Positions 1 to 11,600 of a stretch of DNA of 64,000 nt are shown one piece after another. Each line of letters starts with the position of its first letter. Position 1 is the first letter of the stretch. Below the pieces are notes generated by a model that made no database searches, had not been told where the DNA came from, and worked only from the letters and a program-made list of their open reading frames with translations. The stretch is taken from contig OZ025275.1 in NCBI GenBank assembly GCA_964019165.1, positions 13,489,874-13,553,873 of the forward strand, in the 5' to 3' direction. A program made the position numbers and the translations under genes. The stretch comes from Mastigias papua (Eukaryota > Cnidaria > Scyphozoa > Rhizostomeae > Mastigiidae).

Positions 1-549
1 TCTGGGATTATTGCTACCAGCTAAGTGTATTTATTGACTTTCGTGTGTGTTAGTGCCTTGTTCATGGCCAATTTATTAGGTGTGTTAGCGAGTACAGCCT
101 TACTTAAAGACTTACTCTTCGGGTCGTAAAAGTCTCTTTAACTAATTTAGTAACAGATTTTGAAACGCCGATAAGAAGCTTCTTGTCTAATATCAAGTGT
201 TTTTTTTAAACTTTGTTTTATGAGCGAAAATTGCGGCAAATGTTAAGTTTCTTAGTGTGATGGAAATCCTTGAAAGAACACTGTACCTTTCCCTGCGTTT
301 TGTTAACTTAAATACCTAGTATTGGATTCTGAAGTGTTACAAAATGAGCTTTGCGGAGGAGATTCAGTATAAATGCCGTGACGTTATTATGAAGTTGGAA
401 CTTTAGCGTTACCATCAAAGAATCATCTTGTTTGGAGCTCTTTTCAGGTTTGGGGACCTGGGGTACTTTGCTGCTTTGCTCCCTCTTTCGGTATCCTTAT
501 ACATAAACCATGAACGTTGCATGGGATGGGCTAACTTTATGCAGTAATA
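1..549. other. Leader or intergenic DNA before the first coding exon
   Basis: No long open frame. A 21-codon reading frame in good initiation context (A at -3) runs at 344-409 and ends before any plausible donor site; it could be an upstream ORF of the following gene. No repeat or RNA signature seen. Confidence 0.3.
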
Positions 550-592
550 ATGTCGGATAGTGTATCAAAGGAGGAATGGGGAGATCGAAAGT
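550..592 (+). CDS. Possible first coding exon of the same unassigned gene
   Basis: An ATG at 550 opens a short frame beginning MSDSVSKEEWGDRK. Leaving it at a weak donor near 592 and joining to the acceptor ending at 654 would be in phase 1 with the downstream frame. The donor is poor and the intron would be only about 60 bp, so this is a suggestion. Confidence 0.2.
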
Positions 593-635
593 GTCGTATT
601 TTTGCAATAAGTGTATACGTTTGACGTACATTTAA

Positions 636-1248
636 ATGTCTCATTTATTTGCAGCCCAAAGAGATCAAAAAGCTGCCAGACTAAAAACAAATCCATCCAA
701 AACAGCGGCATTATCAAGATCTGAAACTGCAAGGAAGAGAGCATCGGTGGTATCTAGGCCTGTGCAGAAGTCCAAAGGAGCGATGCCATTATCCAAAAGC
801 TCACAGGGTGTTAGAAAGAAAGCAGCAGCATCGCGAACCAGCGTTGATATAAAAGGTGATGTTTCGACCGCAACAGTCAAGCTAGGCAGTACTTTGCCAA
901 GAGATGATCAACCGGTCGCCAGTGGCGGGAAACGGGGTGCATGTTCAGTCAGAGATATGAAAGCTGTTGATTCCGAAGATAAAGGCATGATTGAAAAAGA
1001 TTTGAGTGAAAAGGTCGTCGTTAGCAAAGATGCTGTTGACTACTGTGTGGAAATTAGAGCTCTTAGGGAGAAAATTTCAAATTTTATGAAAAATCCGCCA
1101 AAGAACATTGTTAATGCAAGGACAGAATTCTTGCAAGCTGCTGAGAGTTCATTCTCAGATGAGTGTAATTTTCCAGAAACATTATTGGATTCAGTGCCTG
1201 ATCATATCGTTTCATTTCGGAAAGCCGCCAGGTGGAAGCTTAAAGAAG
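636..1248 (+). CDS. Coding exon of an unassigned basic, Ser/Ala/Lys-rich protein
   Basis: Open frame of about 204 codons, the longest non-transposon frame in the first 16 kb. The first 110 residues are low-complexity and rich in Lys, Arg, Ser and Ala; residues 130-204 are more ordered, with charged helices and a patch of Trp, Arg and Lys at the end. I do not recognise a family. The exon probably ends at 1248: GAAG then GCAAGT is a strong GC-type donor, and joining there to the small exon at 1566-1666 keeps the frame (phase 1). The start is uncertain. A good 3' splice site (ttatttgcag) ends at 654, inside the frame, so the true exon may begin at 655 and be fed from the ATG at 550. The frame also reads on to a stop at 1311-1313, giving a 225-aa unspliced alternative. 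Confidence 0.45.
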
Positions 1249-1394
1249 GCAAGTGTCTTGGAACAAATATTTATTTTTGCCTATTAAGTAGCCTGTCCGT
1301 GAATGGCATTTGATATATCTCAATGCCAAATGCTACAATTGTATATTTACATTTACTGGTTTTCTGCTTCGATTAAAGTATATTTATGTTCCAG

Positions 1395-1497
1395 AAAGAT
1401 GTTTGTGTCCTATTTGTCTTCTTTTCATAGTGTCACCAGCTCTGGAATCACGTTCTTCTGTCAGACCACAAGATACTTATGTTGCTAGTGTTCGGCT
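1395..1497 (+). pseudogene. Upstream twin of the small exon, without a recognisable donor
   Basis: Begins after ttccag at 1394 with the same AAAGATG start and closely parallels 1566-1666, with both synonymous and non-synonymous changes. Where the twin has ACAGAG|GTAATA, this copy has GTTCGGCTTCC, so the splice donor seems lost. It could be an inactive duplicate or an alternative terminal exon reading to a stop near 1550. Confidence 0.3.
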
Positions 1498-1565
1498 TCC
1501 ATTAAATTGCATTTATATTCCATGTGGTGCTAACATCCCTTCTGTTGCTTGACGATTTATGCCAG

Positions 1566-1666
1566 AAAGATGTTTATGTCCTATTTGTCTTCTTTTGATA
1601 GCGTCACCAGCTCTGGAATCACTTTCTTCTATCAGACCGCAGGATACGTTAGTTACTAGTACAGAG
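1566..1666 (+). CDS. Small internal exon of the unassigned gene (downstream twin)
   Basis: Acceptor atgccag ends at 1565 and donor GAG|GTAATA follows 1666. The 101-bp length is 2+99, so it takes phase 1 from the donor at 1248 and leaves phase 0. The peptide begins ERCLCPICLL. A twin lies 171 bp upstream. Confidence 0.35.
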
Positions 1667-1724
1667 GTAATAAAGCTTATCCTTAGCATGTTAGACAACC
1701 TGCGCTTAAAGTCTTTTCTTTCAG

Positions 1725-1790
1725 ATGGTATCCAAGTATATTTCTCCTAGAAATTTTCTAGTTTTATTGCTATCCTATTGTAATTTTTAA
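1725..1790 (+). CDS. Possible terminal exon of the unassigned gene
   Basis: A strong pyrimidine tract and acceptor (cttttctttcag) end at 1724. The following phase-0 frame gives about 21 residues, hydrophobic at the end, before TAA at 1788. The intron from 1667 would be 58 bp. Confidence 0.25.
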   Translation: MVSKYISPRNFLVLLLSYCNF

Positions 1791-2209
1791 ATCAAAAACA
1801 ACCACAGAGAGAAAAATTGTTTCGCCATAGTATGTTTATCATACAGATCTGTTTTCCATTTTTGATATCAACCGCAGCTATGTTGTAGTTATTATCTATT
1901 CCAGTTTCTCTGAATATATTTGTCTTCCTTCGCAGAGACCCATGACGTCACCTTCCCATGGTCCTTTGCTACCTTTTTCGTTTGTTTCTTGAAGGTCGTT
2001 AGTCTTTCCAAGGCTAATTTGAAAATATATGGCCATGTCTAGCTGGCTATTAGCGAGCTGTAATCTGTTCTAGTTTCCCTGAAAGAAAGTATTTGTTGTG
2101 TTCTTAATTAAGAATTAGGCAATCCTAGCAGTGATAAATAATGATAAACTTGACATAGGCGACAACAGATTTGCACTTCAAAGACATGTTCCTATTGATT
2201 CCACAATCA
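1791..2209. other. Intergenic, nothing recognised
   Basis: AT-rich sequence without an open frame, repeat or RNA signature that I can support. Confidence 0.4.
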
Positions 2210-2218
2210 TCTCGAATT
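2210..2218 (+). repeat. Target-site duplication, left copy
   Basis: TCTCGAATT, repeated exactly at 5946-5954 on the other side of the foldback element. Confidence 0.85.
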
Positions 2219-3297
2219 AGCATAGTGGACAAATCTTGATTGGCTATTAGCGCGATCCCCAATTGGGGAATCTTCTGCCTTATTGACCAATCAGAAGGCC
2301 AGAATCTCCAATTTTACTACCCCTCGTTTAAAAAACCCGGTGTAAAATCTGTTAAAACTTATCCGAAATTTTTTTCAATAAATATTATCACAAGATATTT
2401 CTCAAAAAATCTACCGCGAACTTTTTCGAGATCGCTCCCCGTTCAAGAAATATCACGCTTTGATCACGAAGTAACGTTTACGTACCTTCCAGTCGATATT
2501 TATTGATTTGTTAATCCATACAATTCGTCTGCATGAATGAAATGTAAGTTAGATAGTATCGATCTAATGTGTATTCGTTCCCTCAAGTCTAAATAAAGTT
2601 GGTAAATGGCGACAGCAGGTGAATTTGGATTGAAAAGTCGCGGGGAAATGTCACGTGGAAAATGGCAGGAAACCTTCCATGCTTCCATTCATGCTTTACT
2701 ACTGCACACGCTATTTATTCCGTAAAACATAGAAATTGTCAAAAATATCTTCAAATCACTTACATAACAGATGGTATCGTATCCTACAATCATACATCAT
2801 ACAAATCTTTGAGATAAATATAGTGTGTACTGTCTTAATCAGCATTGTAAAAAGACGTCCTCAACATTGCCATTTGACTTCTGCAGGCTGATATTGGGAG
2901 TCTTCGCTGGTGTAAAAAGACACTACACTCGCATTCTAGGGTCCTATGCTTATGCTAAGCAACGCAAAATGCTATTTTCTACCAGACGTTGGTAAGGAAA
3001 GTTTCGATGATTTATGTAAGCTACTTTCATTCATGCTTTACAAACTCACTGTCTGCCTCCACTACATTGGTAGGAATGGCATTTTATAAATGCTAATATT
3101 CATATATAAGTGTTAAGATCATTTTCATAATAATCAATCCCGTCCTAAAGAATTAATACTTAATTATAAAGCTCAACTCATATTTTCAATAATAGCTACA
3201 AAGGAATCCAAACCTCTGAATTAAATTCGAGGATAAAAGGGGGACTCTCCATTTCCTTTAAGTTCCCAAGAACTTATATCTGGCTTAGAAGACTGAT
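2219..3297 (+). repeat. Left terminal inverted repeat of the foldback element
   Basis: Matches 4867-5945 in inverted orientation. The outer 100 bp carry two CCAAT-type motifs around 2240 and 2285. The 88-aa frame inside has an exact counterpart in the other arm and looks incidental. Confidence 0.9.
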
Positions 3298-3410
3298 GTT
3301 GAGAATGTCATTCAATTAAATATTGAAAACATGGAAGAAATTAACAAGTGTTCATCACGTAAATTTATAGTATGTCTGAGAAGTTGCAAAATATCTGTTG
3401 TACCTAAGTA

Positions 3411-3487
3411 TATGCTAGCAAATATTCTAGCTTAGAAGATAAAATTGTTATCCTCTCTGCTAGAATATTTGCTTGCATATTGTATAC
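3411..3487. repeat. Internal hairpin in the centre of the foldback element
   Basis: The stretch beginning TATATGCTAGCAAATATTC and its near-exact reverse complement about 30 bp later form a stem of roughly 23 bp. It lies outside the long arms. Confidence 0.6.
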
Positions 3488-4866
3488 ATTGTTATTTAAA
3501 AGGATTAGCAATGCTTGAGATGACCAGTCTTATTTGTAAAATGATGGTTTAAGACAAACTGTAACTTGTTTAATGATTTTTATCATATTTACATTGAGTT
3601 GGAGTCATATTAATTTTCCTGTCTTTTGCAATTTTTTAATCATGTGATAACTAAAAACCTAAAAACCACTTCATGCTGGGTTTGAAGGAATTGTAGGATC
3701 TTATTTTGCAGAATCTTTCTTGAGCCATGTAGTAGGTCTGAGCTCTAGTAACACTTAAAAACATTATAGCCGAGTCATAATCTGCACATGTGATGCCATT
3801 GTTAGCACTAGAATCAATGGAAAACCGGTAGCAGACATGGCATCTTCATAAAGGCCATCGTAAATGGCTAACAGTTCCTTTCTAAGGTTAGTAAACACCA
3901 GTCAAGATGTCATCTCAAGGACATAACAAGCATCACACACAATTTGCTAGAGAAATAGAGCAGATGCAATAAAAGTATTTCCATTATGGTATATAAAGTA
4001 AATGGAACTGGTTTACACTTACTTGCTACTTCAATGTAGTAATGATTTCTAAAATTTTTAACTAGCGGATTTCGTCATTAAGGGGCCTGAATGTTCTACA
4101 GCCATGCCCATTTCTCAGAGATAATATACTGATAGTTTAACTTAACCAAACTAAACTGTGCAATCTGCAATTTTACAGCCTTGAAGAAAACACTTACATG
4201 TACCTACACTACCTTCAATACATGTTGAGAATCAATGCATTTAATCATGAGGGATAGCGAAAACAGGACTTATCACAAGTAATAGCACTACACAGAGGTG
4301 ATCCTAGAACCACGAAAGACAACAGGTGACATGCACTGCACATCAAGATCTTCAAAAACAACACATTCTGACCTTGTAAATGACAATGGGGGGATTTTAA
4401 AATCAAGATCAATTCGAACTATATTCAAACATTAGGGATACACCATTATTTCTAACTTTGGGGATACACCACCGTTATTATAAGTATCATCTCATGAAAT
4501 ATAAAGAGATTCTGGAAATTCTTAACATGGTCAAATCTTGATGAATGCTCAAGATGGTAATGACATAAAATCTACTCTAGCTTAAATCACTGGACTTCCA
4601 CTAATTCTTCCACACCCCCTCCACATCTCTTAACTACCAGATCAAGGTTTTTATCGAAGCGGAATTTTATGCTTATTACGAAGAGAAGCCTACGGCAAAA
4701 AAATTGCTATAAGGGAGGGGGAAATGATAAGTAGTGGAGGAGAAATCAGCGTCAAAATTTTAAATAGAGCGTCCAAATATATCTTGTAGATAATTGTAGG
4801 CTATCTAGGCATCAATAGATGGTTTTGCACTTACCTGGTAACTTAGAAAATCTTAGAGTTCTTCAA

Positions 4867-5945
4867 ATCAGTCTTCTAAGCCAGATATAAGTTCTTGGGA
4901 ACTTAAAGGAAATGGAGAGTCCCCCTTTTATCCTCGAATTTAATTCAGAGGTTTGGATTCCTTTGTAGCTATTATTGAAAATATGAGTTGAGCTTTATAA
5001 TTAAGTATTAATTCTTTAGGACGGGATTGATTATTATGAAAATGATCTTAACACTTATATATGAATATTAGCATTTATAAAATGCCATTCCTACCAATGT
5101 AGTGGAGGCAGACAGTGAGTTTGTAAAGCATGAATGAAAGTAGCTTACATAAATCATCGAAACTTTCCTTACCAACGTCTGGTAGAAAATAGCATTTTGC
5201 GTTGCTTAGCATAAGCATAGGACCCTAGAATGCGAGTGTAGTGTCTTTTTACACCAGCGAAGACTCCCAATATCAGCCTGCAGAAGTCAAATGGCAATGT
5301 TGAGGACGTCTTTTTACAATGCTGATTAAGACAGTACACACTATATTTATCTCAAAGATTTGTATGATGTATGATTGTAGGATACGATACCATCTGTTAT
5401 GTAAGTGATTTGAAGATATTTTTGACAATTTCTATGTTTTACGGAATAAATAGCGTGTGCAGTAGTAAAGCATGAATGGAAGCATGGAAGGTTTCCTGCC
5501 ATTTTCCACGTGACATTTCCCCGCGACTTTTCAATCCAAATTCACCTGCTGTCGCCATTTACCAACTTTATTTAGACTTGAGGGAACGAATACACATTAG
5601 ATCGATACTATCTAACTTACATTTCATTCATGCAGACGAATTGTATGGATTAACAAATCAATAAATATCGACTGGAAGGTACGTAAACGTTACTTCGTGA
5701 TCAAAGCGTGATATTTCTTGAACGGGGAGCGATCTCGAAAAAGTTCGCGGTAGATTTTTTGAGAAATATCTTGTGATAATATTTATTGAAAAAAATTTCG
5801 GATAAGTTTTAACAGATTTTACACCGGGTTTTTTAAACGAGGGGTAGTAAAATTGGAGATTCTGGCCTTCTGATTGGTCAATAAGGCAGAAGATTCCCCA
5901 ATTGGGGATCGCGCTAATAGCCAATCAAGATTTGTCCATTATGCT
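4867..5945 (-). repeat. Right terminal inverted repeat of the foldback element
   Basis: Inverted copy of 2219-3297, of equal length. Small changes are visible only at the outermost bases (G/A within GCATA[G/A]TGG). Confidence 0.9.
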
Positions 5946-5954
5946 TCTCGAATT
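5946..5954 (+). repeat. Target-site duplication, right copy
   Basis: TCTCGAATT, identical to 2210-2218. Confidence 0.85.
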
Positions 5955-8576
5955 AAGTTTCGTATTTATAATTGAAAATTATTGTGGAATCAATCGTAAC
6001 ATATCTACCACGTTTTAGTGCATTGTCGTCTATGTAGAGGTTATTCGAAATTTAAGCGCTATTGAGAAATTTTTATATATAATCATGATTTAGGAACCTT
6101 AATTAACGATTGATATTTCTTGAACAATGGTTCTTTTGTTCGTATTTTTGATTTTGTATCACATCCGCTCCCTGTTCCTGCCTAGGTGTGACATTGCCGA
6201 ACATACCTTTACTAGTTGTGCCGCTTTTTCATGTTGAGTTAGCTGTAGTACACGAGTTATGTTTCTGTTCAATTCATACACGTTGGTGGTTTCTACGCTT
6301 TTCCCCGCACATTGACCAAATTTTAATAATATTTTTTGGAAGAAGTTTCAGGGATTTCCAAGTTAGAAAGTTGTGAAAAATGTACTTGCCGGCAAATGCA
6401 TCATTGGTACTTTGTCGCATGACTGGCATAGGCTCCAAATCTTTGATTGGCTGAGAACTCTGATCATATTTAAATCCTCCATACCGTTTTAGCCAATTAG
6501 AAGGCACAATTCTGGCAACAAATCCCTTTCACAGCTAAATTTAGGCCCATTTTGGCGATTTTTACTACGCAACATGACTAGTTTAAATATGTTGATTGTT
6601 AGTATAAATCGCTAGTTAGAATCGTATATTTGCTCATATATATTTCAGCAGCTGCAAAGACTTTTCAATACGGTTCTTAAATTGCAAGAAATGATGATAG
6701 AACTAGAAGGTAAAGAAATTTTGTTTCAATGGAGTTTGAAGCTGCTGCACTCGGACAAGTTAACAAAAAGGTTTGATTCTCAAGAAGATTTTGCTCTATG
6801 AAATCCCAGCGTTGTGATCGCAAGGGGCATTGATTTGTATTGGACATGTATGTTGCATGAACGTTTACTAAAACAATCAAATCGCCTTTTGGGAGCATAT
6901 CGTCAGCAGCGGTAGTGGGTGGAAGCGTGCATAGTGATCCCTTGGGGGACAGGTTAAGGTTGTTTACGGTGTATTTTCGAGTACGTGGGATAAAGATTGC
7001 AACTTCCATCAACAAGAACGCTAAATTTTGGGTAATATTTGTAAGTTATTCTTTGTATTTGTTTGCTAATCTTCGTCGCTTCTTCGTTGCATTTATTGCT
7101 TTCGGTAGTGGTAGCTATCTTATCTTGGTGTTATTTTATTGAAGCGAAAACCTATGCAAGTATTTCGAGTTGGCCTACACCTAGTTGTCCATGAAGGAAC
7201 GTTCCTCTTCACCCTGTTCTTTATGAAACGCGCCGTTGACCGGAGAAGAGATTTTTACGAAAAAATGCACGGGTCTATTATGCTGATATTTTTCATGTTG
7301 AAAACGACGGATATTGTTGCTTGAGATTATTGTTGCTGTTGTTGTTTCAAATCTTTTTCCTGTTGGTTGCTACTGTTTCATTCTCTGTTGTTCACAGAAT
7401 CTCTAGGCAACGATTCTTTGTTGACACATGACTTTTTCAGTTGGCTCCAAAGACTCATTTTCTCGTGGTTATTCCTTTCATTTTGGTCACAGTTATGAGT
7501 GACTTTAGTTTTATTTTTGAGCGAACGCGTAGTAACTTGTGATTATAACTTTTTCAATTTCATTATCGATATGCTATCATCATATTAGCTTCATTCCCTT
7601 GGTTTCAGCGAAAAGATAAATGCTTACCGTAAATTGTATGGACTGCTAGTAAACAATGGCAAGAGCCTCCCAGCAATGATTGAAGACTCGGAAACGTTGG
7701 ATTGCGATGAGCCACAACTTTAACAGTTTCCAATGCCTGGGGGTTCCAATCGTTGGAAAGAGCATTCTGGTATGCTCTCAAAAAGAGGTTTGGCATATGG
7801 TTTTTATCTTGAGTTTTTGACACTGCTCTTAGCAAATTCCTAGCTAGCTGCATCTATATTGTGTATCTCATGTAGATCATCAGTCTCTGTTGATCATCCT
7901 CTTCAGCTTCCCCTTCTTTCTGCAAGTTTTTCATCACCTCCATCCTTGCACAGTTTCGATTCCTAACATGACTTCTTCATACGCTACGCCTTGGATGGCT
8001 ATTGGTTTGGTACGACTTACCACACGATTTTCAATCAGATTCATCTGTGCTTAGTATCGCCTTTACTTGACTGGTCTTTTTTATATTTTTGTGGTGCATA
8101 TGTTTTTTTTTATATTTTTTATATTTTATATATTTTTTATATTTTTTGTGATGACAGTTGACACTAAGCAGCTTGGATATGGTACTCTTTTCCGCTAGGT
8201 ATTTGCATAGTGCGCGCTATATCACGTTTTGACTTTATTGTTATTCATTTCACCGTCAATTTCAGATACACGAAACCCGTGTCATTGAGTTTGTCCTGTA
8301 GGTATGAAGGGTAGATCGCATCGCCAAGGGAAGGCATTTTTAACTGAAGAACTTTTAGTGCCTTTATTATAAATACAAAATAATATCTAATTTTTAAAAA
8401 CAGAAATTCTCTTATAACTTTGATAACATGCAGTTTGAATACACTAAAACTGAATCAGTCAGATTGATTTGTCCTTTAAAATGGTTTAAGACTATAATGA
8501 GATTCGCAATTGCGTTGTGTTTCCAACTGTGCAACGCAAATAATCTCATATCCACCTGTATTTCCGAAAGTGTCTG
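5955..8576. other. Intergenic; vestigial coding-like stretches on the minus strand
   Basis: No gene is assigned. On the minus strand, 7605-7853 has an 82-codon frame followed in context by a consensus donor (ACG|GTAAGC). The same frame upstream, after one stop, gives about 27 more plausible codons, and 8270-8340 holds another coding-like patch. These may be remains of one decayed gene or transposon that I cannot name. AT-rich low-complexity sequence lies at 8100-8150. Confidence 0.3.
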
Positions 8577-8687
8577 TCACTTTTCTTCTTTACCTTTTGC
8601 CTCGCTTTCTTTTTCATCTGTATCGTCTTCTTCCACTGGATGCTTCTTCCAAAAATCTTCAACTCTCAATAGTATATCATATTCTTG
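8577..8687 (-). CDS. IQCK: IQCK-like terminal exon
   Basis: 111 bp including TGA at 8577-8579, after acceptor ttgcttacag. Encodes a VEDFWKKHP segment and a charged Glu/Asp/Lys tail. Confidence 0.88.
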   Translation of the reverse strand, partial: QEYDILLRVEDFWKKHPVEEDDTDEKESEAKGKEEK

Positions 8688-11600
8688 CTGTAAGCAAAAG
8701 TTTGTATAATAATATAATGATAATGAAACAGATCTCTAAATCGGAATCTTTACATTTCAGCAAAAGATGCTCTGTCTTTTAACGTAGGGAAAAGAAAGAA
8801 AACATCTAGAAAAAACCTATAAGATAGTTATTTGATGAATCCTAGCAGTAATTACAATGGTTATTTACAACTTGCACAGAGTCATATACTACGGATATTG
8901 GTAACTTTTTCCATAAAATCAAAACCCAACTACCTCAAGTTGAATAGTTTTCGTGTTGAGTTATTTTCTTGGACGAATTTTTGGACCATTCGCGGCGATT
9001 TAATGTGCAATTTAACCAGGTTTGTCATATTTCGCATGGATTTATTTCGCGGAAAGACAAAAGCATGCATATTTGCTTGAGAGCTATTCCTTAATGTCTA
9101 AAGCATTTCCATTGTCAACTCCCCATTCATGTTTTGATTGTGCGTGCGGATTCACTTCCGCGGATGATCAATTTAACTAAATCAGACAGGTATTTTAACC
9201 AGAGAGATACCATTTTAGCGTGGCACCTGGATGACTCATTACCTCACTGCAGCTTAAGCGCCAAATACGAAACACTGTTGTACTTCGTGGAAAATTACCC
9301 ATGAGTTAACATCGTCTTGCTTCAAGGCAAAAATCGAAAACTATGAATGAAATCGAAAGAGATGCTAAGAAATGAAAGGATGAGTTTGTGATGATTATAG
9401 TGGAATCAACTTTACCTCTCGCATTTCTTTTTGATATTGCCTCAGTTCTTGCACCTCACTGTCTTTTCGCACCTTTGCAAGAGAACAGAGTTATATCAAG
9501 GTCGACAAGCAGCAAATTTTCTCGAGGGGGGTGGGGGGAGGGGGGATGACTATGTAAAATTCAAAGTACCTTTATATGTTACTGCAGTTTTTAGGATTCA
9601 TGCGAAAGTGTTGGATAAATTTACAAGTGCATAATTTCTCTTCACTTTTAGCCATATTGAGAAATAAAAAGTGTTCGTGAAACATCAGAGAATTGGAAAA
9701 GCTCGTTACTACGGTACTTTGTTGTTGGCTTGGCCACATTTTGTAGTCTTTGAAAATGAGTGCTTGGTCTTGGATATTTTAAAAGTTTGATCATCTTTTA
9801 ATAATTCTGAGACTATGAGGTCTCTTCTATTTTGTTTGAGCATGATTCCTTAAGTTAACCTTTTGTAACACTGCATAGTATCGCAAGGGGAATGTTTCCC
9901 ACTATTTATCGTAACGTCAAACAACAGAAGATAATACTTGGGATTTTGGAATGTCACAGGGCGTAGTCGCCAAAAAACGGATGTGACTTGCAGGGTGTGA
10001 ACAAGGCTTATTGTACCATTGTGTGGCCTTGGAAATTCTCCTTAAAATAGGCACTTCATTCGTTCATTCAAGGTGGTCCTTGTTGGAAAAATTTAGTGAA
10101 TTATCATATCTCCTTCGCAGTGGTTGAAGACTAGTATAAATTCTATTAGCTGTCCTAAGTCAAGAAATTTCTTGACATCATTTTTTTACCTACCTATCAG
10201 CCTGATTTTAAAGCAAGAAATTCTTCCAATATATTTAAGTAAACAACAAAAGATTCTTCGTAAGTGGGTAAGGTTCTCTTAATACTATCACAAGTTTTTC
10301 TGTAAGGACGTAGGAGTAGATAAATTATGAACATATATCACTACCAAACAAGATGCATATTGACAGCTGGTGTTGGATAGACTAATGATAATTCTGCTTA
10401 GTAAAGAAAAATGTCACTCATACCACATAACCTCTCCAGAATGATTGAATCATGATTGCAGCTTCTTCATCAGTGAGTAGAAGTGACAATGGCAATTGTG
10501 GCCTGGGCCTGCAGTAGTATTTAGAAATGTTGATCAGGCCTAGTGTGGCTCTGTGCAAATATTATTTTGATAAGAGCTGGGGATATGTTTAGTTTAAGGT
10601 TTTCAAGGATGGCCTTCTGTGCTGAATACAATTACATTTCATTATTGTGTTATTAAATAGTTATTTATTTACCATAGTTATTTAGTCCTTGTATACTAAT
10701 ATAGTTGTGAAATGTCAAAAACATATTTGAAATTAATTTGTCGCAATTGTTGACAAACTGCCATTTCAAAAAGGAGAAGGAGTTACCACCTAAAGATAAG
10801 TGTTTGTCACAAAAATATCTTTTCATTGAACCAAGTTTTCTCTCTACCCTCTCCCCTCACCTCCTTCCTCTCTACCTTCCCTTTACCCTATATTCATCTT
10901 TATGCCTCTCATCAATGCACTCTTCTATCTATTTTATTTGATTAATTTAAATCTAGTTTACTTTCTAATGTGCTTTTCCAATTTGCTGCTAGTACACTCA
11001 AGCATATAACAAGATTTCACCAAGATATTCTATTCATAGTTTGTACTATGCACTCTACATATAATCTCCAATATTCATCTCTGCATTGGCAGTTTCCAAA
11101 TACACTAGTGTAATATTCATTCACTGACATTTTTAGTCGCCATTTACTAATTACTATAGCATTTGGAACCAAAGTCTCATCAAGTGTCTAATTTATGATT
11201 CACATCTATCAACAGCAAGCCTTTTTCATTTTTTAAGAGAACAATGGTTCTTACTTCTCTGTATTGATTCTTTGGACAAATGGTATATCCCACAAATCTA
11301 ATTTCTCTCTCTTTGTACATCTCGGATTATGGCTGAAAAAGGGATAATAGGTGTTGATGCAAATATAGACTTTGCCAATAGAGAACTCATAATCATGCAA
11401 CAGTATGGAGCATTTCATTATGACCTTGGAATAAGAAAATAAGCAATATCATTTCCTTCTGAAGCAAACTTTGTTCATAGGACAGTCTTTTGGCTAGTTG
11501 GATTATTATATGTCTTTGCATTAAGAAGGTCTGTGTTAAGAAATTGTGGAATTGGCAAGGAAGGTAGAGGCCAGCCAAACCACTCTGATTTGGATACCAT

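Larger units (their letters stand above)
1357..1666 (+). repeat. Tandem duplication around the small exon
   Basis: The block at 1395-1495 repeats at 1566-1666 (offset 171 bp). The stretch before the first copy (1357-1393) also has a relative at about 1490-1524, so the duplicated unit included the intron end and about 36 bp was later inserted or lost. Confidence 0.6.
2219..5945. mobile_element. 3,727-bp foldback DNA transposon with 1,079-bp inverted arms
   Basis: The outer ends match as inverted copies (AGCATAGTGGACAAATC on the left; the right end reads as AGCATAATGGACAAATC on the other strand). Homology continues inward for 1,079 bp on each side, to 3297 and 4867. Peptides translated from matching places in the two arms (88 and 62 aa) are identical, so the arms are almost the same sequence. 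The element is flanked by a perfect 9-bp direct repeat, TCTCGAATT. The 1,569-bp centre has no frame above about 60 codons, so the element is non-autonomous. A 9-bp target duplication with very long inverted repeats best fits the Mutator-like superfamily; no transposase is present to confirm that. Confidence 0.9.

Noticed and set aside
2240..2688. Paired 88-aa and 62-aa frames repeated at 5476-5924
   Set aside because: They lie in the inverted arms of the foldback element, overlap in opposite directions and have no recognisable domain; identity between arms reflects sequence duplication.
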